Shown here one piece after another: positions 39,107 to 46,557 of a stretch of DNA of 64,000 nucleotides (the first letter of the stretch is position 1; the number at the start of each line of letters is the position of its first letter). The notes beneath the pieces are model-generated. The model was given only the letters and a program-made list of their open reading frames with translations. It did not search any database and was not told the origin of the DNA. The position numbers and the translations under genes are program-made. The stretch is from an uncultured Gammaproteobacteria bacterium (lineage in GTDB: Bacteria > Pseudomonadota > Gammaproteobacteria > GCA-001735895), in contig CAMYLU010000003.1 in the NCBI GenBank assembly GCA_947259485.1, positions 1-64,000 on the forward strand. The letters are read 5' to 3'.

Positions 39107-41509
39107 CTAGCCGATTTCTTCGGGTAGTTCGAACTCGACGACCAGGTTCTTGACTTCGTCACGCACAGCTTTCATCGATTGCGGGCGAGCCGTCGGATCA
39201 ACCGCCATCATTTTTACAATCAGCCGTGAAACTTCCGGCGCCGCTTCGTCGTTGACTTTCACGATCGGGGGTGCGTTACCGTCGCGATGCTTGGTCAGCA
39301 CTTCCATCGGTTTACCGCTGTAAGGCAACTGGCCGCTAAACATGTAGTAGGCAATTATCCCGAGCGAGTAAATATCGCTGCGTTCGTCAGCGTCTTTGCC
39401 TTCGGCACGCTCGGGGGCAAGGTAAGCCGGGCTGCCGATAATGGAACCGGTCTGGGTCAGGGTGGCTTCCGAGGCTGTGCCGGCCGAGGCGATACCGAAA
39501 TCCACGATCTTCACATGCCATTTATCGTCGATCAGGATGTTACTTGGTTTCAGATCCCGGTGGATAACTTCCTCTTCATGTGCGGCCGCCATGCCGCTCG
39601 CTATCTGGTACAGAATCTTGAGCCCGTCGAGAGTCTCGAAACACTTCACTTCGCCCAGGACCGACTCGAGTCCGCGGCTTTCGAAATACTCCATCGAAAT
39701 TGCACAGAGCTTGTCTTTCAGCAAAATATCGTGAACGCGAATCACGTTACGGTGACTTATCTTGCGCGCGTATTTTACTTCGCGTTTGAAGCGCTCGGTC
39801 GACTCCTGGCCGACAGTTAACTCAGGCAGCATGAATTTCAGTATCAATGACTCGTCGACCATGTCGTCTTCGGCCAGCATGACGCGTCCCATCGCACCCC
39901 GTCCGATCTCTTTCTTGATGTGGTAACGATCCATCCATACTGATCCCGGTGCAAGCTGGTCCAGGGGTGAGAGTCGCTCCTCCGGCCTGACCAAGGTTCC
40001 GGTACCACCACCAAACAGCGGGACATCTACGACGCCGGTGCTGGTAGTCGTGTTTTCGTCGATCTGGATTTCAGGCAGACCGTAATCCCGGGTGATCTCC
40101 GACATCAGCATCTTGGCAAATTCCCGCATTTCGGTAGTCAACACCGGCAGGTTCCACATTATATTGTCGCGCACCTTGGCGGCGTGCTTTTCGCTGGTAA
40201 TAGCCTCGATCGTCTCGAGCGAAGCACGCTGCACGTTGGGCTGTGGATTCTTGAGCCCCTCGAAAGCGATTTCCAGACCCTTGCCAAAACCAAGCTGCTT
40301 GACCGCGCGCAACGCCAGCACAAAATCATCGGGATAAGCATCGACCATCTTTTTGAGAACACCGATTGCCGCACGGTTCGAAGATTTGGCCAGCGACTGA
40401 ATCGCGCGTTCGCGCACCTGCCAATTCTCGCTGAGTGCATATTCCTCAATTTTTCCGAGATCCTCATCGCCGATCAGGTTCATCACCAGTGTCTGCGCGG
40501 TATTACGTATGAATTCCTGTTCGTGGCTGGTCAGTTCCCGCGCCACTTCGGACAGGCGCTCATCGGAGAATTTTTGTATACAGGCGACCGACTGCTGCTG
40601 GGTCCAGTCGTCCTCGATACTGAGACGTTTAAGTAATTTTTCAAAGTTTTCCTTATCGGCGTTGGCGACAACAATGCCTGCGAAGAAATCGTTCAACTCA
40701 TTCGACTTCAACGTCAAGTAGGCCGACAGGTGAGGCACCAGGCTGGCATCGGCCTGCTTGGCGATAATCTTGAGCACGAGTTCCTGCTCGACACCCGACA
40801 TCGATTCGGCATAAGGCAGCAACGCCGACGCATCGAAATCGATTTTCATTCGGTCGAGGGTCTTGAGCGCTTCAAGCACAACAACCTTGTTGGAGTCATC
40901 GAGGAAGCGGACAACAATCAACGGGATCTTGGGTTCGTTGATACTACCGAAATAGTTCAGCAGGTTTATTTTGTAAACCGGGCTTTCGATCTTGTCGAGC
41001 TGAAAACTCAGCTTCGATAAATCTACCGGCTGGCGGCTGCCTTCGACCAGTTTTAACAGCTGGATTGCATCGTCAGTTTCCAGCTTTAACGAGTGGTTGA
41101 TGATATCTTCCGGCTTTAACGAATCTTTCTGTGCCTCGAGCACCTCGATAACCTCGGCCGGGGACGACTTGGGATCGTGTAATCGCTGAAACAGTTTAGT
41201 GGAATCTACCGCAGGTTTATTCGCCAGGATGTCGCTGGCAGCGGCACGCATAACAGTCTGGTCATTAGACAGTGCATTGAGAAAGTAATCTTCCGAGAAT
41301 CCCTCGACGGACTCGAGACAGATATTTTTCAGCACCTCGCGATGCGGATCTTCGACCTGCGCAATCGTCTCCAGCACCTTGTCCAGGTTATCGCCGACCG
41401 ACCCCTGAATTTTCTCTAATAACGACAAACCTTTCTTGCTATCGAGGTCTTTACATTCGAGAAACTGGTTGAGCGTTCGGCTGAAAAAAATGTTTCCGAT
41501 TTTTGCCAT
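39107..41509 (-). CDS. Ser/Thr protein kinase with N-terminal HEAT-like repeats
   Basis: 800 residues. About 1-500 are helical repeats of HEAT/armadillo type (for example ENWQVRERAIQSLAKSSN, NPQPNVQRASLETIEAI). The kinase domain is at about 529-780 with G-loop GRGAMG (536-541), Lys558, HRDLKPSN (catalytic Asp652), DFG (Asp670), and GSPAYLAPE in the activation segment. All catalytic residues are present. No transmembrane segment or PASTA domain is seen, unlike most bacterial Hanks kinases, so it is predicted cytoplasmic with the repeats as a scaffold. It is convergent with pta, 17 bp apart, with no phosphatase or FHA gene nearby. Confidence 0.9.
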   Translation of the reverse strand: MAKIGNIFFSRTLNQFLECKDLDSKKGLSLLEKIQGSVGDNLDKVLETIAQVEDPHREVLKNICLESVEGFSEDYFLNALSNDQTVMRAAASDILANKPAVDSTKLFQRLHDPKSSPAEVIEVLEAQKDSLKPEDIINHSLKLETDDAIQLLKLVEGSRQPVDLSKLSFQLDKIESPVYKINLLNYFGSINEPKIPLIVVRFLDDSNKVVVLEALKTLDRMKIDFDASALLPYAESMSGVEQELVLKIIAKQADASLVPHLSAYLTLKSNELNDFFAGIVVANADKENFEKLLKRLSIEDDWTQQQSVACIQKFSDERLSEVARELTSHEQEFIRNTAQTLVMNLIGDEDLGKIEEYALSENWQVRERAIQSLAKSSNRAAIGVLKKMVDAYPDDFVLALRAVKQLGFGKGLEIAFEGLKNPQPNVQRASLETIEAITSEKHAAKVRDNIMWNLPVLTTEMREFAKMLMSEITRDYGLPEIQIDENTTTSTGVVDVPLFGGGTGTLVRPEERLSPLDQLAPGSVWMDRYHIKKEIGRGAMGRVMLAEDDMVDESLILKFMLPELTVGQESTERFKREVKYARKISHRNVIRVHDILLKDKLCAISMEYFESRGLESVLGEVKCFETLDGLKILYQIASGMAAAHEEEVIHRDLKPSNILIDDKWHVKIVDFGIASAGTASEATLTQTGSIIGSPAYLAPERAEGKDADERSDIYSLGIIAYYMFSGQLPYSGKPMEVLTKHRDGNAPPIVKVNDEAAPEVSRLIVKMMAVDPTARPQSMKAVRDEVKNLVVEFELPEEIG

Positions 41510-41636
41510 ATGGAACAGTAATACCTTGCGGGCGAGTCAATCCGCTATCTTTTCCGAAAATTTTGTTGTTGAATCAACAATCTAAGTATAGATGAGAAAA
41601 AATAAACGAAAGCTTCAAAAAAACACTTTTTTTCAG

Positions 41637-42305
41637 TTATTTGCGAGCGTTCAAGAAGGCCTGCAAGTGGAACTGCCCCTGTTCAGCCACATAGCTCAGA
41701 TCGGGCGCAATCGGGCAGGCATAACGCGCGAGACAACCGCTTGAATGGCATTCGGCTTGCGGGGTTTGTCGTAGGTGGCTCGCACAGCGCTCGACATCGT
41801 AGCCGTTGGCATCAAAGGCATCGACGGGGCAGCGATGCAGGCAGGGTTTGGCATCACAGCTGATACAGGGGGATGCACCCGGTGACCGGGCCTGATCCAC
41901 CTCGAATTCGGTGCCCAGCAGCGCAAATCGGTACGAATGCCAAAGCCCGTAGTCGGGATGAATCATAACCCCTATCGGCGATTGCTCGAGCGCCTCGGCG
42001 CGCTGCGCCCACTGCTGAAACGGGTAGTAGGGAGGCCCTTGAAATGGATAGACCGGCTCTACCGGTAGCTCTGCCGCAATTGCCTCGGCAACGCGCTGAC
42101 TCCAGCGATCGAGGGGGTGAGCTTCACCATCAAGGAATTCAGGCGACTGGCTGAATACGGGCCAGTAACTCGAGCCGATATTACCCACCAGGACCAGCGC
42201 CGGCTTTGACTCGGGGAATCGATAGGTTTCGATCTCGGCTGCACTTAGCGTGGTAACGCCACGCACAAACAAGCCGTATTTCTGCAGGGCTGCCGACGGA
42301 TTCAC
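41637..42305 (-). CDS. 4Fe-4S ferredoxin-type protein coupled to hydantoinase
   Basis: 222 residues. A C-terminal iron-sulfur region has CISCDAKPCLHRCP and CHSSGCLARYACP, giving at least one 4Fe-4S cluster and extra cysteines for a second. The N-terminal 140 residues (LVLVGNIGSSYWPVFSQSPE, YPFQQWAQRAEALEQSPIG) resemble small corrinoid/epoxyqueuosine-reductase-related proteins only loosely. Its GTG start overlaps the hydantoinase stop as GTGA, so the two act together or are at least translated together. The function is unknown. Confidence 0.7.
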   Translation of the reverse strand: MNPSAALQKYGLFVRGVTTLSAAEIETYRFPESKPALVLVGNIGSSYWPVFSQSPEFLDGEAHPLDRWSQRVAEAIAAELPVEPVYPFQGPPYYPFQQWAQRAEALEQSPIGVMIHPDYGLWHSYRFALLGTEFEVDQARSPGASPCISCDAKPCLHRCPVDAFDANGYDVERCASHLRQTPQAECHSSGCLARYACPIAPDLSYVAEQGQFHLQAFLNARK

Positions 42306-44332
42306 GCGCCGGTTTCCGAGCGCCAGTTGCAGGCGGGTCCAATAGCGGTAGCAATCACGGTCGACTCGAGGAACAATTCACCGTCGATTTCGTCCTTCAC
42401 ATGGATGTCGTCAAATTCGAGCGTCACGGTTGGATCGATGGCCCCGGCCTCAAGCGCTTTTTGTTGTGCCACCAGGTAAACGATCTGTTCTGCTTCGTGC
42501 CTGGCATCCTCGAGGTTGTCGAAATGTTTTGGCTCATCCTGGTGAAACAGGCAGAAGGTGCCGTGCTGGGGTTGCGTTACCGTAACCTGCGCGCGCTGAA
42601 TCACGCTTCCCATGACAGCGCCAAAGGCATTGGCGACATCGGCATGTTCGGGCAGGTGCAGGCCGATAAACATGCTATCGGCAACATCCCGGTAGTAACT
42701 CGCAGCCGGTGCGCCCACCGCGACGATCGGGTAGTCGCTGGCAAAATCCAGTTTGAACAGGGGCTTGCGCCCCTTTGATTCATGGCTGTCTGTCACCATG
42801 CGCGTAATGGTGTCGACAATACCTTCGGCCTTGCTCGATTTGCTGTTCAAGTCGAATTCGTTCAACCCGACCTTGACCAGCAAACGCCGAATGGTCGAGA
42901 TCACGAGGTTGTAAATCTCGGTACAGGCAGTTTCCACATCATCGCTGTCCCATTTTCCGTAACCATAAAGGAAGCGCATCTGGCGCATCCAGATGCGTGC
43001 CGAGAGTTCAGCCGCGCGCTTGTCCCAGTGTGAATTGATGCCGAGCACATGAATCGCGTCGGTGGGGGTAAATCCGCTATAGATTGCCAATCCGAGCCGC
43101 TTCAATTTGGCCAGTGCGCGGGCATAAGTTCGATCTTCCAGCACGATTGCGTCGAGTTCAATCGGCTTGTCCGATAACAGTTCCCAGGCTTCGAGTTCAG
43201 TCGCGTTAAGCTGTTGCAACAATGCCTGGTTGTTTTCCAGGCGCATGACGAAGCGATTACTGCGGGCACTGGCCATGCCCTCGAGTTGCGATTCCAGTTT
43301 CGGAATAATCTCGGGATAGAGGTGGCCCAGCAAACTGGTTGGAACAACCCGCCGGGGTCCCAGCGACAATCCCTTGTGACCGCCAAAATGGATTTCGCTA
43401 TCGCCGCCGAGTCCGATTGAATTGACGCGCACCGCCTCGACCATCGGTTGCCAGTCGCCAATCCTGGCGCCATCTTCGCACAGCTGTGGCTGACCATTGC
43501 TGACGATCGCGATATCGGTCGTGGTGCCACCCATATCGGCGATAATCGCATTTTCGAGGCCAGATAAACGGCAGGCTCCGATCACGCTCGCGGCAGGACC
43601 GGAAAGCACGGTCCCGATCGGTTTTTCGATCGCGTTTTCGAGGCTGGCGAGGGAACCGTCGCCTTTCACCAACATCAATGGCGCATCGACTTCGTGGTGC
43701 GCGAGAATTTTTTGCACCGAACCGATAAGCTCCCTGATCGGTGGCACCATGCGTGCATTCAAGGCCGCGGTTAAGGCACGACGCGGGGCACCCAGGTTCG
43801 ATGCCAGCTCATGCCCGCAGATAACCGGCATGTCGGTCAACTCGATTACGAGTTGCTTGATACGGTTTTCATGACTCGAGTTTCGCGTGCCGAACATGCT
43901 TGAAATCGCGAATGCGGAGACCTGGTCCTGCAACTTTTCAATCGCTTCACGCGCACCGCTTTCGTCGAGCGGCCTGTGTTCGCGGCCAACCGCGTCGAAG
44001 CCGCCTTCGAGGGTTACCACCATCTGCGCCGATAATATATCCAGTAAACCACTTTGCCTGATCTGTTCATCGGTATAGCCCGGCAACAGCACGCAGACAG
44101 GCGCACCAAGATCTTCTACGACCGAATTGGTAGTCAGCGTGGTGGACAGCGAGACCATGGTCACTTCGGCAAGCGCGGCGCCCGGTAATTTCGCAATCAC
44201 GTCACCGATACCGTGGCTCAAATCAAAGCGCGTGGTGAGGCTTTTCTCGGCGTTGACGATTTGCTTGTTATCATCAACCAGCACCGCGTCGGTAAAGGTA
44301 CCGCCGGTGTCGATCCCAAGACGAAGCGACAT
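42302..44332 (-). CDS. Hydantoinase/oxoprolinase family protein (HyuA-like)
   Basis: 676-residue ATP-dependent amidohydrolase subunit. It has the actin-like ATPase N terminus GIDTGGTFTDAVLVDD, the HyuA core with PIGTVLSGPAASVIGACRL and DMGGTTTDIAIV, and the C-terminal domain VNSIGLGGDSEI. HyuA partners normally with HyuB; no hyuB is present here, and a 4Fe-4S protein takes that place. The substrate may be a hydantoin, oxoproline or a related cyclic amide. Start ATG 44330-44332. It is divergent from a phosphotransferase gene. Confidence 0.88.
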   Translation of the reverse strand: MSLRLGIDTGGTFTDAVLVDDNKQIVNAEKSLTTRFDLSHGIGDVIAKLPGAALAEVTMVSLSTTLTTNSVVEDLGAPVCVLLPGYTDEQIRQSGLLDILSAQMVVTLEGGFDAVGREHRPLDESGAREAIEKLQDQVSAFAISSMFGTRNSSHENRIKQLVIELTDMPVICGHELASNLGAPRRALTAALNARMVPPIRELIGSVQKILAHHEVDAPLMLVKGDGSLASLENAIEKPIGTVLSGPAASVIGACRLSGLENAIIADMGGTTTDIAIVSNGQPQLCEDGARIGDWQPMVEAVRVNSIGLGGDSEIHFGGHKGLSLGPRRVVPTSLLGHLYPEIIPKLESQLEGMASARSNRFVMRLENNQALLQQLNATELEAWELLSDKPIELDAIVLEDRTYARALAKLKRLGLAIYSGFTPTDAIHVLGINSHWDKRAAELSARIWMRQMRFLYGYGKWDSDDVETACTEIYNLVISTIRRLLVKVGLNEFDLNSKSSKAEGIVDTITRMVTDSHESKGRKPLFKLDFASDYPIVAVGAPAASYYRDVADSMFIGLHLPEHADVANAFGAVMGSVIQRAQVTVTQPQHGTFCLFHQDEPKHFDNLEDARHEAEQIVYLVAQQKALEAGAIDPTVTLEFDDIHVKDEIDGELFLESTVIATAIGPACNWRSETGA

Positions 44333-44408
44333 TGATAACTCCAGAAATTATTGGACTCTAAGCCTTCGGACTATATATTTAGCACATGTGGCAGTCCACG
44401 ACCGCTAG

Positions 44409-44660
44409 TTAACCATTTGCGACACGGTACCTCAAGAAATTGTCTTTTTCCGCGATTGCCGCGTCGCCGATTTTTGCTCCTGCAAAATCGGCATACCGTA
44501 CGTCCTGTACATAAGCACCGTGCTGGAGCGCCAGCCCGGTCGAATCCTCATTTACTCCCGTGTAAACTGCGGTTCTGCGCGCGGTACTCCGAAACGTCGG
44601 ACCGCCTTGCACTCGCGAAAAAATCCTGCTTTCTTGAGGCACCTGTTTTCCATGAGCATT
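44409..44660. other. Intergenic region rich in inverted repeats
   Basis: The gap 44333-44676 between divergent genes holds GCCGATTTT/AAAATCGGC (44466-44474, 44484-44492), CTGG-AGCG-CCAG (44523-44534), short GTAC and GCAC palindromes, and the 17-bp module CCGAAACGTCGGACCGC at 44589-44605. A minus-strand open frame covers it and runs into the next gene, but it looks non-coding. It is probably a structured repeat or RNA element of unknown kind. Confidence 0.4.
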
Positions 44661-44676
44661 TTTAAATCCGATAGTC

Positions 44677-45702
44677 ATGTCAGATAGCTGCTTGTTACCC
44701 GAGTTCGATGCAACCGAAGTTGCCGAAATTGCGCGGCGTCTGTTTGCGCTTGAAGGGCCGATGCAGCAACTCCACGGCGAACGCGATTTGAATTTCCTGA
44801 TTGATGACGCCCGCGGCAAATTCGTTTTAAAGATTGCCAACGCCCGGGAATCGCCGGCGATGCTCGAATGTCAGCATCAGGCATTTCAAAGACTGGCCGA
44901 GGCACAGGTATTTCCAACGGTCGCAACGGCGCTTGAGTCGGTTAAAGGAAACCTCATCGAAACGGCACGCGACACGCAGGATAATGAACATTACTGCCGT
45001 GCAATGCCATTCATCGACGGACATCTGTGGGCCGACTTCGACGAGTCAAGACCGGAGTTGCTGGCGGACCTGGGACGGCGGCTGGCGCTACTCGACCAGG
45101 CACTTACCGGGTTTTCGCACCCGGGACTGGAGCGACCCCTGCTGTGGAACATGGAGTCGGCACTGTCGGTGCTCGAGGACTATAAACCCCTGCTGGCGGG
45201 TACCGCCGAACGCTCACTGGTTGAACATTTCGAAGATGGCTTTCGCGAACGCGTGCTGCCGCTACAAAATGAGCTCAGACGTGCCGTCATCCATAACGAC
45301 GCCAATCGACAAAACGTGATTGTGGATAACAGCGGTCAGCAGGTACTCAGCATTATCGATTTCGGCGATATGCTGAATTTATGGCTGGTGGTAGAACCGG
45401 CAATCGCCGCCGCCTACGCGATGCTCGACGAACCGGATCCGCTGCCTGCCGCGCAAGCACTGGTGGGTGGCTACCACCGGGCACTGCCACTGACCGCAAC
45501 CGAGATCGGCCTGCTTTTCGACCTGATCTGTATGCGCCTGTGCATGAGCGTCTGTATCTGTGCCCATCAACGCCGACTTGAACCCGACAACGACTACCTC
45601 AGTATTGACCAGCAGCAGAGCTGGGACCTGCTTGGCAGGCTGCAGGATATTTCCTATAGCGATTCACAGGAAGCTTTTCGCGAGGCCTGTCGTTCGGATT
45701 GA
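44677..45702 (+). CDS. APH-family phosphotransferase, hydroxylysine-kinase-like
   Basis: 341-residue aminoglycoside-phosphotransferase-fold kinase. Visible motifs are the ATP Lys in KFVLKIAN, the catalytic loop VIHNDANRQNVIVD (HxD-x4-N) and the metal-binding IIDFGDML. The sequence pattern DLNFLID near the start and VIHNDANRQN resembles the hydroxylysine kinase/HYKK group, which in bacteria is often fused to or near class III aminotransferase-like phospholyases. A class III aminotransferase (Tpa) lies 5 kb away, but it is better explained by taurine. The substrate is likely a small amino alcohol or amino acid. ATG at 44677 without a strong ribosome binding site. Confidence 0.78.
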   Translation: MSDSCLLPEFDATEVAEIARRLFALEGPMQQLHGERDLNFLIDDARGKFVLKIANARESPAMLECQHQAFQRLAEAQVFPTVATALESVKGNLIETARDTQDNEHYCRAMPFIDGHLWADFDESRPELLADLGRRLALLDQALTGFSHPGLERPLLWNMESALSVLEDYKPLLAGTAERSLVEHFEDGFRERVLPLQNELRRAVIHNDANRQNVIVDNSGQQVLSIIDFGDMLNLWLVVEPAIAAAYAMLDEPDPLPAAQALVGGYHRALPLTATEIGLLFDLICMRLCMSVCICAHQRRLEPDNDYLSIDQQQSWDLLGRLQDISYSDSQEAFREACRSD

Positions 45703-45713
45703 CCTTAAATAAC

Positions 45714-45830
45714 GTCATCCCCGCCCAAATCTTCCCGTCATTCCCGCCCAAATCTTCCCGTCATCCCCGCCCAAATCTTCCCGTCATCCCCGCCCAAATT
45801 TTCCCGTCATCCCCGCGCAAGCGGGGATCT
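45714..45830. repeat. Tandem array of a 23-bp unit
   Basis: Units begin GTCAT(T/C)CCCGCCCAAAT at 45714, 45737, 45760, 45783 and 45806, exactly 23 bp apart. The first four are nearly identical and the fifth turns into the full palindrome GTCATCCCCGCG-CAAG-CGGGGAT. The array seems to have arisen by amplification of one half of the palindromic repeat. Confidence 0.92.
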
Positions 45831-45885
45831 TATAACGTATCGCCCTTGCAAGATCCCCGCTTACGCGGGGATGACGGAGTAAGGT
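45806..45885. repeat. Palindromic intergenic repeat pair, copy 3
   Basis: Two stems in opposite orientation: GTCATCCCCGCGCAAGCGGGGAT at its left (written here as CCCCGCG-CAAG-CGGGG) and GATCCCCGCTTACGCGGGGA followed by TGACGG on the right, about 20 bp apart. This matches the two-palindrome composite layout seen elsewhere in the window. It lies between convergent genes. Confidence 0.85.
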
Positions 45886-45906
45886 AGCGGGATGACAGGT
45901 TGCTAC

Positions 45907-46251
45907 CTATTCAAGTACGCGCTTGCGGTAACTCCCGCGATGAATATCGAGGATTTCAACGCTGACGCTGACGACTCGCGGTAACAGCGGCTCGATGCGG
46001 TTGAGAACGCATTCGCTGAGCATCGATTTTTGCACGTCGCTGCGCCCGGAAAGCAGGTGCAGCGCAACATGAACAAAGGAATCATGGGTTTGCCCGGTGC
46101 GATGGTGTGGGTAAGCGAGCGCGCGGATTTTAATGTCATATTCCGGGAACAGATCCGACTCCATTGCGCCCTGGTGCACCGCATCGAGCAGGATATCGAT
46201 ATCGATCTGTCCTGCAACCTCCGCGGAGTAATCTATAATACAGTGAGGCAT
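45907..46251 (-). CDS. CHMI-like tautomerase (5-carboxymethyl-2-hydroxymuconate isomerase family)
   Basis: 114-residue protein of the tautomerase superfamily. It begins MPHCIIDYS, with the catalytic N-terminal Pro after Met removal, and has RALAYPHHRTGQTHDSFVHV, typical of 5-carboxymethyl-2-hydroxymuconate delta-isomerase. The other genes of homoprotocatechuate breakdown are not in the window, so the true substrate is uncertain. AGGAG at suitable spacing precedes ATG 46249-46251. Confidence 0.82.
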   Translation of the reverse strand: MPHCIIDYSAEVAGQIDIDILLDAVHQGAMESDLFPEYDIKIRALAYPHHRTGQTHDSFVHVALHLLSGRSDVQKSMLSECVLNRIEPLLPRVVSVSVEILDIHRGSYRKRVLE

Positions 46252-46278
46252 TGTTCTCTCCTAAGAGAACAGACTACT

Positions 46279-46316
46279 GGGAGCTGGCCCCCGCGTGGGG
46301 TCAGTTCCCTTTTTTT
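46279..46316 (+). terminator. Terminator-like hairpin with T7 run, REP-like
   Basis: A 13-bp stem (46279-46291 with 46297-46309, two G-U pairs, 5-base loop) is followed by seven T. It looks like a plus-strand terminator but no plus-strand gene leads into it directly. The GGGGTCAG...CCCTTTTT pattern resembles palindromes around REP-associated Y1 transposases. No transposase is visible. Confidence 0.5.
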
Positions 46317-46467
46317 GTGAATGGGAAAAAACTTATAAAAACAGTTAGTTGCAAGAAAAAAGCCACTCCCAGCTGTGCTTTTTCCTGGAGGCTGCACCGA
46401 GCCCGCGTGCAGGGTTAGTTGCTTTTGTTTACCGGTACGGAAACCGGTTAGTGACGACAGGTTGCAA

Positions 46468-46500
46468 GATCCCGGATAGCGCCTGGCGGCGCTTCCGGGA
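46468..46500. repeat. Palindromic intergenic repeat, copy 4
   Basis: ATCCCGGATAGCGCC (46468-46482) pairs with GGCGCTTCCGGGAT (46487-46500) with one mismatch bulge; flanked by GCAAG and GAC as in other copies of the family. Confidence 0.8.
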
Positions 46501-46557
46501 TGACAAACCGGGGCACATTCCCGAGTAATATGCTCGGGAATGTGCCCCGGTTTGTCA
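46501..46557 (-). terminator. Perfect 25-bp stem hairpin at the ETF-QO stop codon
   Basis: Bases 46501-46525 are the exact reverse complement of 46533-46557, with loop TAATATG. The ETF-QO stop codon (46555-46557) is the first codon of the stem. No U-run follows on the minus strand. It may stop transcription or protect the mRNA end, and the lack of any mismatch is unusual. Confidence 0.7.

Noticed and set aside
44409-44840. Minus-strand 143-residue open frame
   Set aside because: It runs antisense through the start of the phosphotransferase gene and through a set of inverted repeats; composition looks non-coding.
45714-45830. Possible CRISPR array
   Set aside because: Units are contiguous at 23 bp with no spacers between them, and no cas genes are present; it is a tandem repeat derived from a palindromic element.
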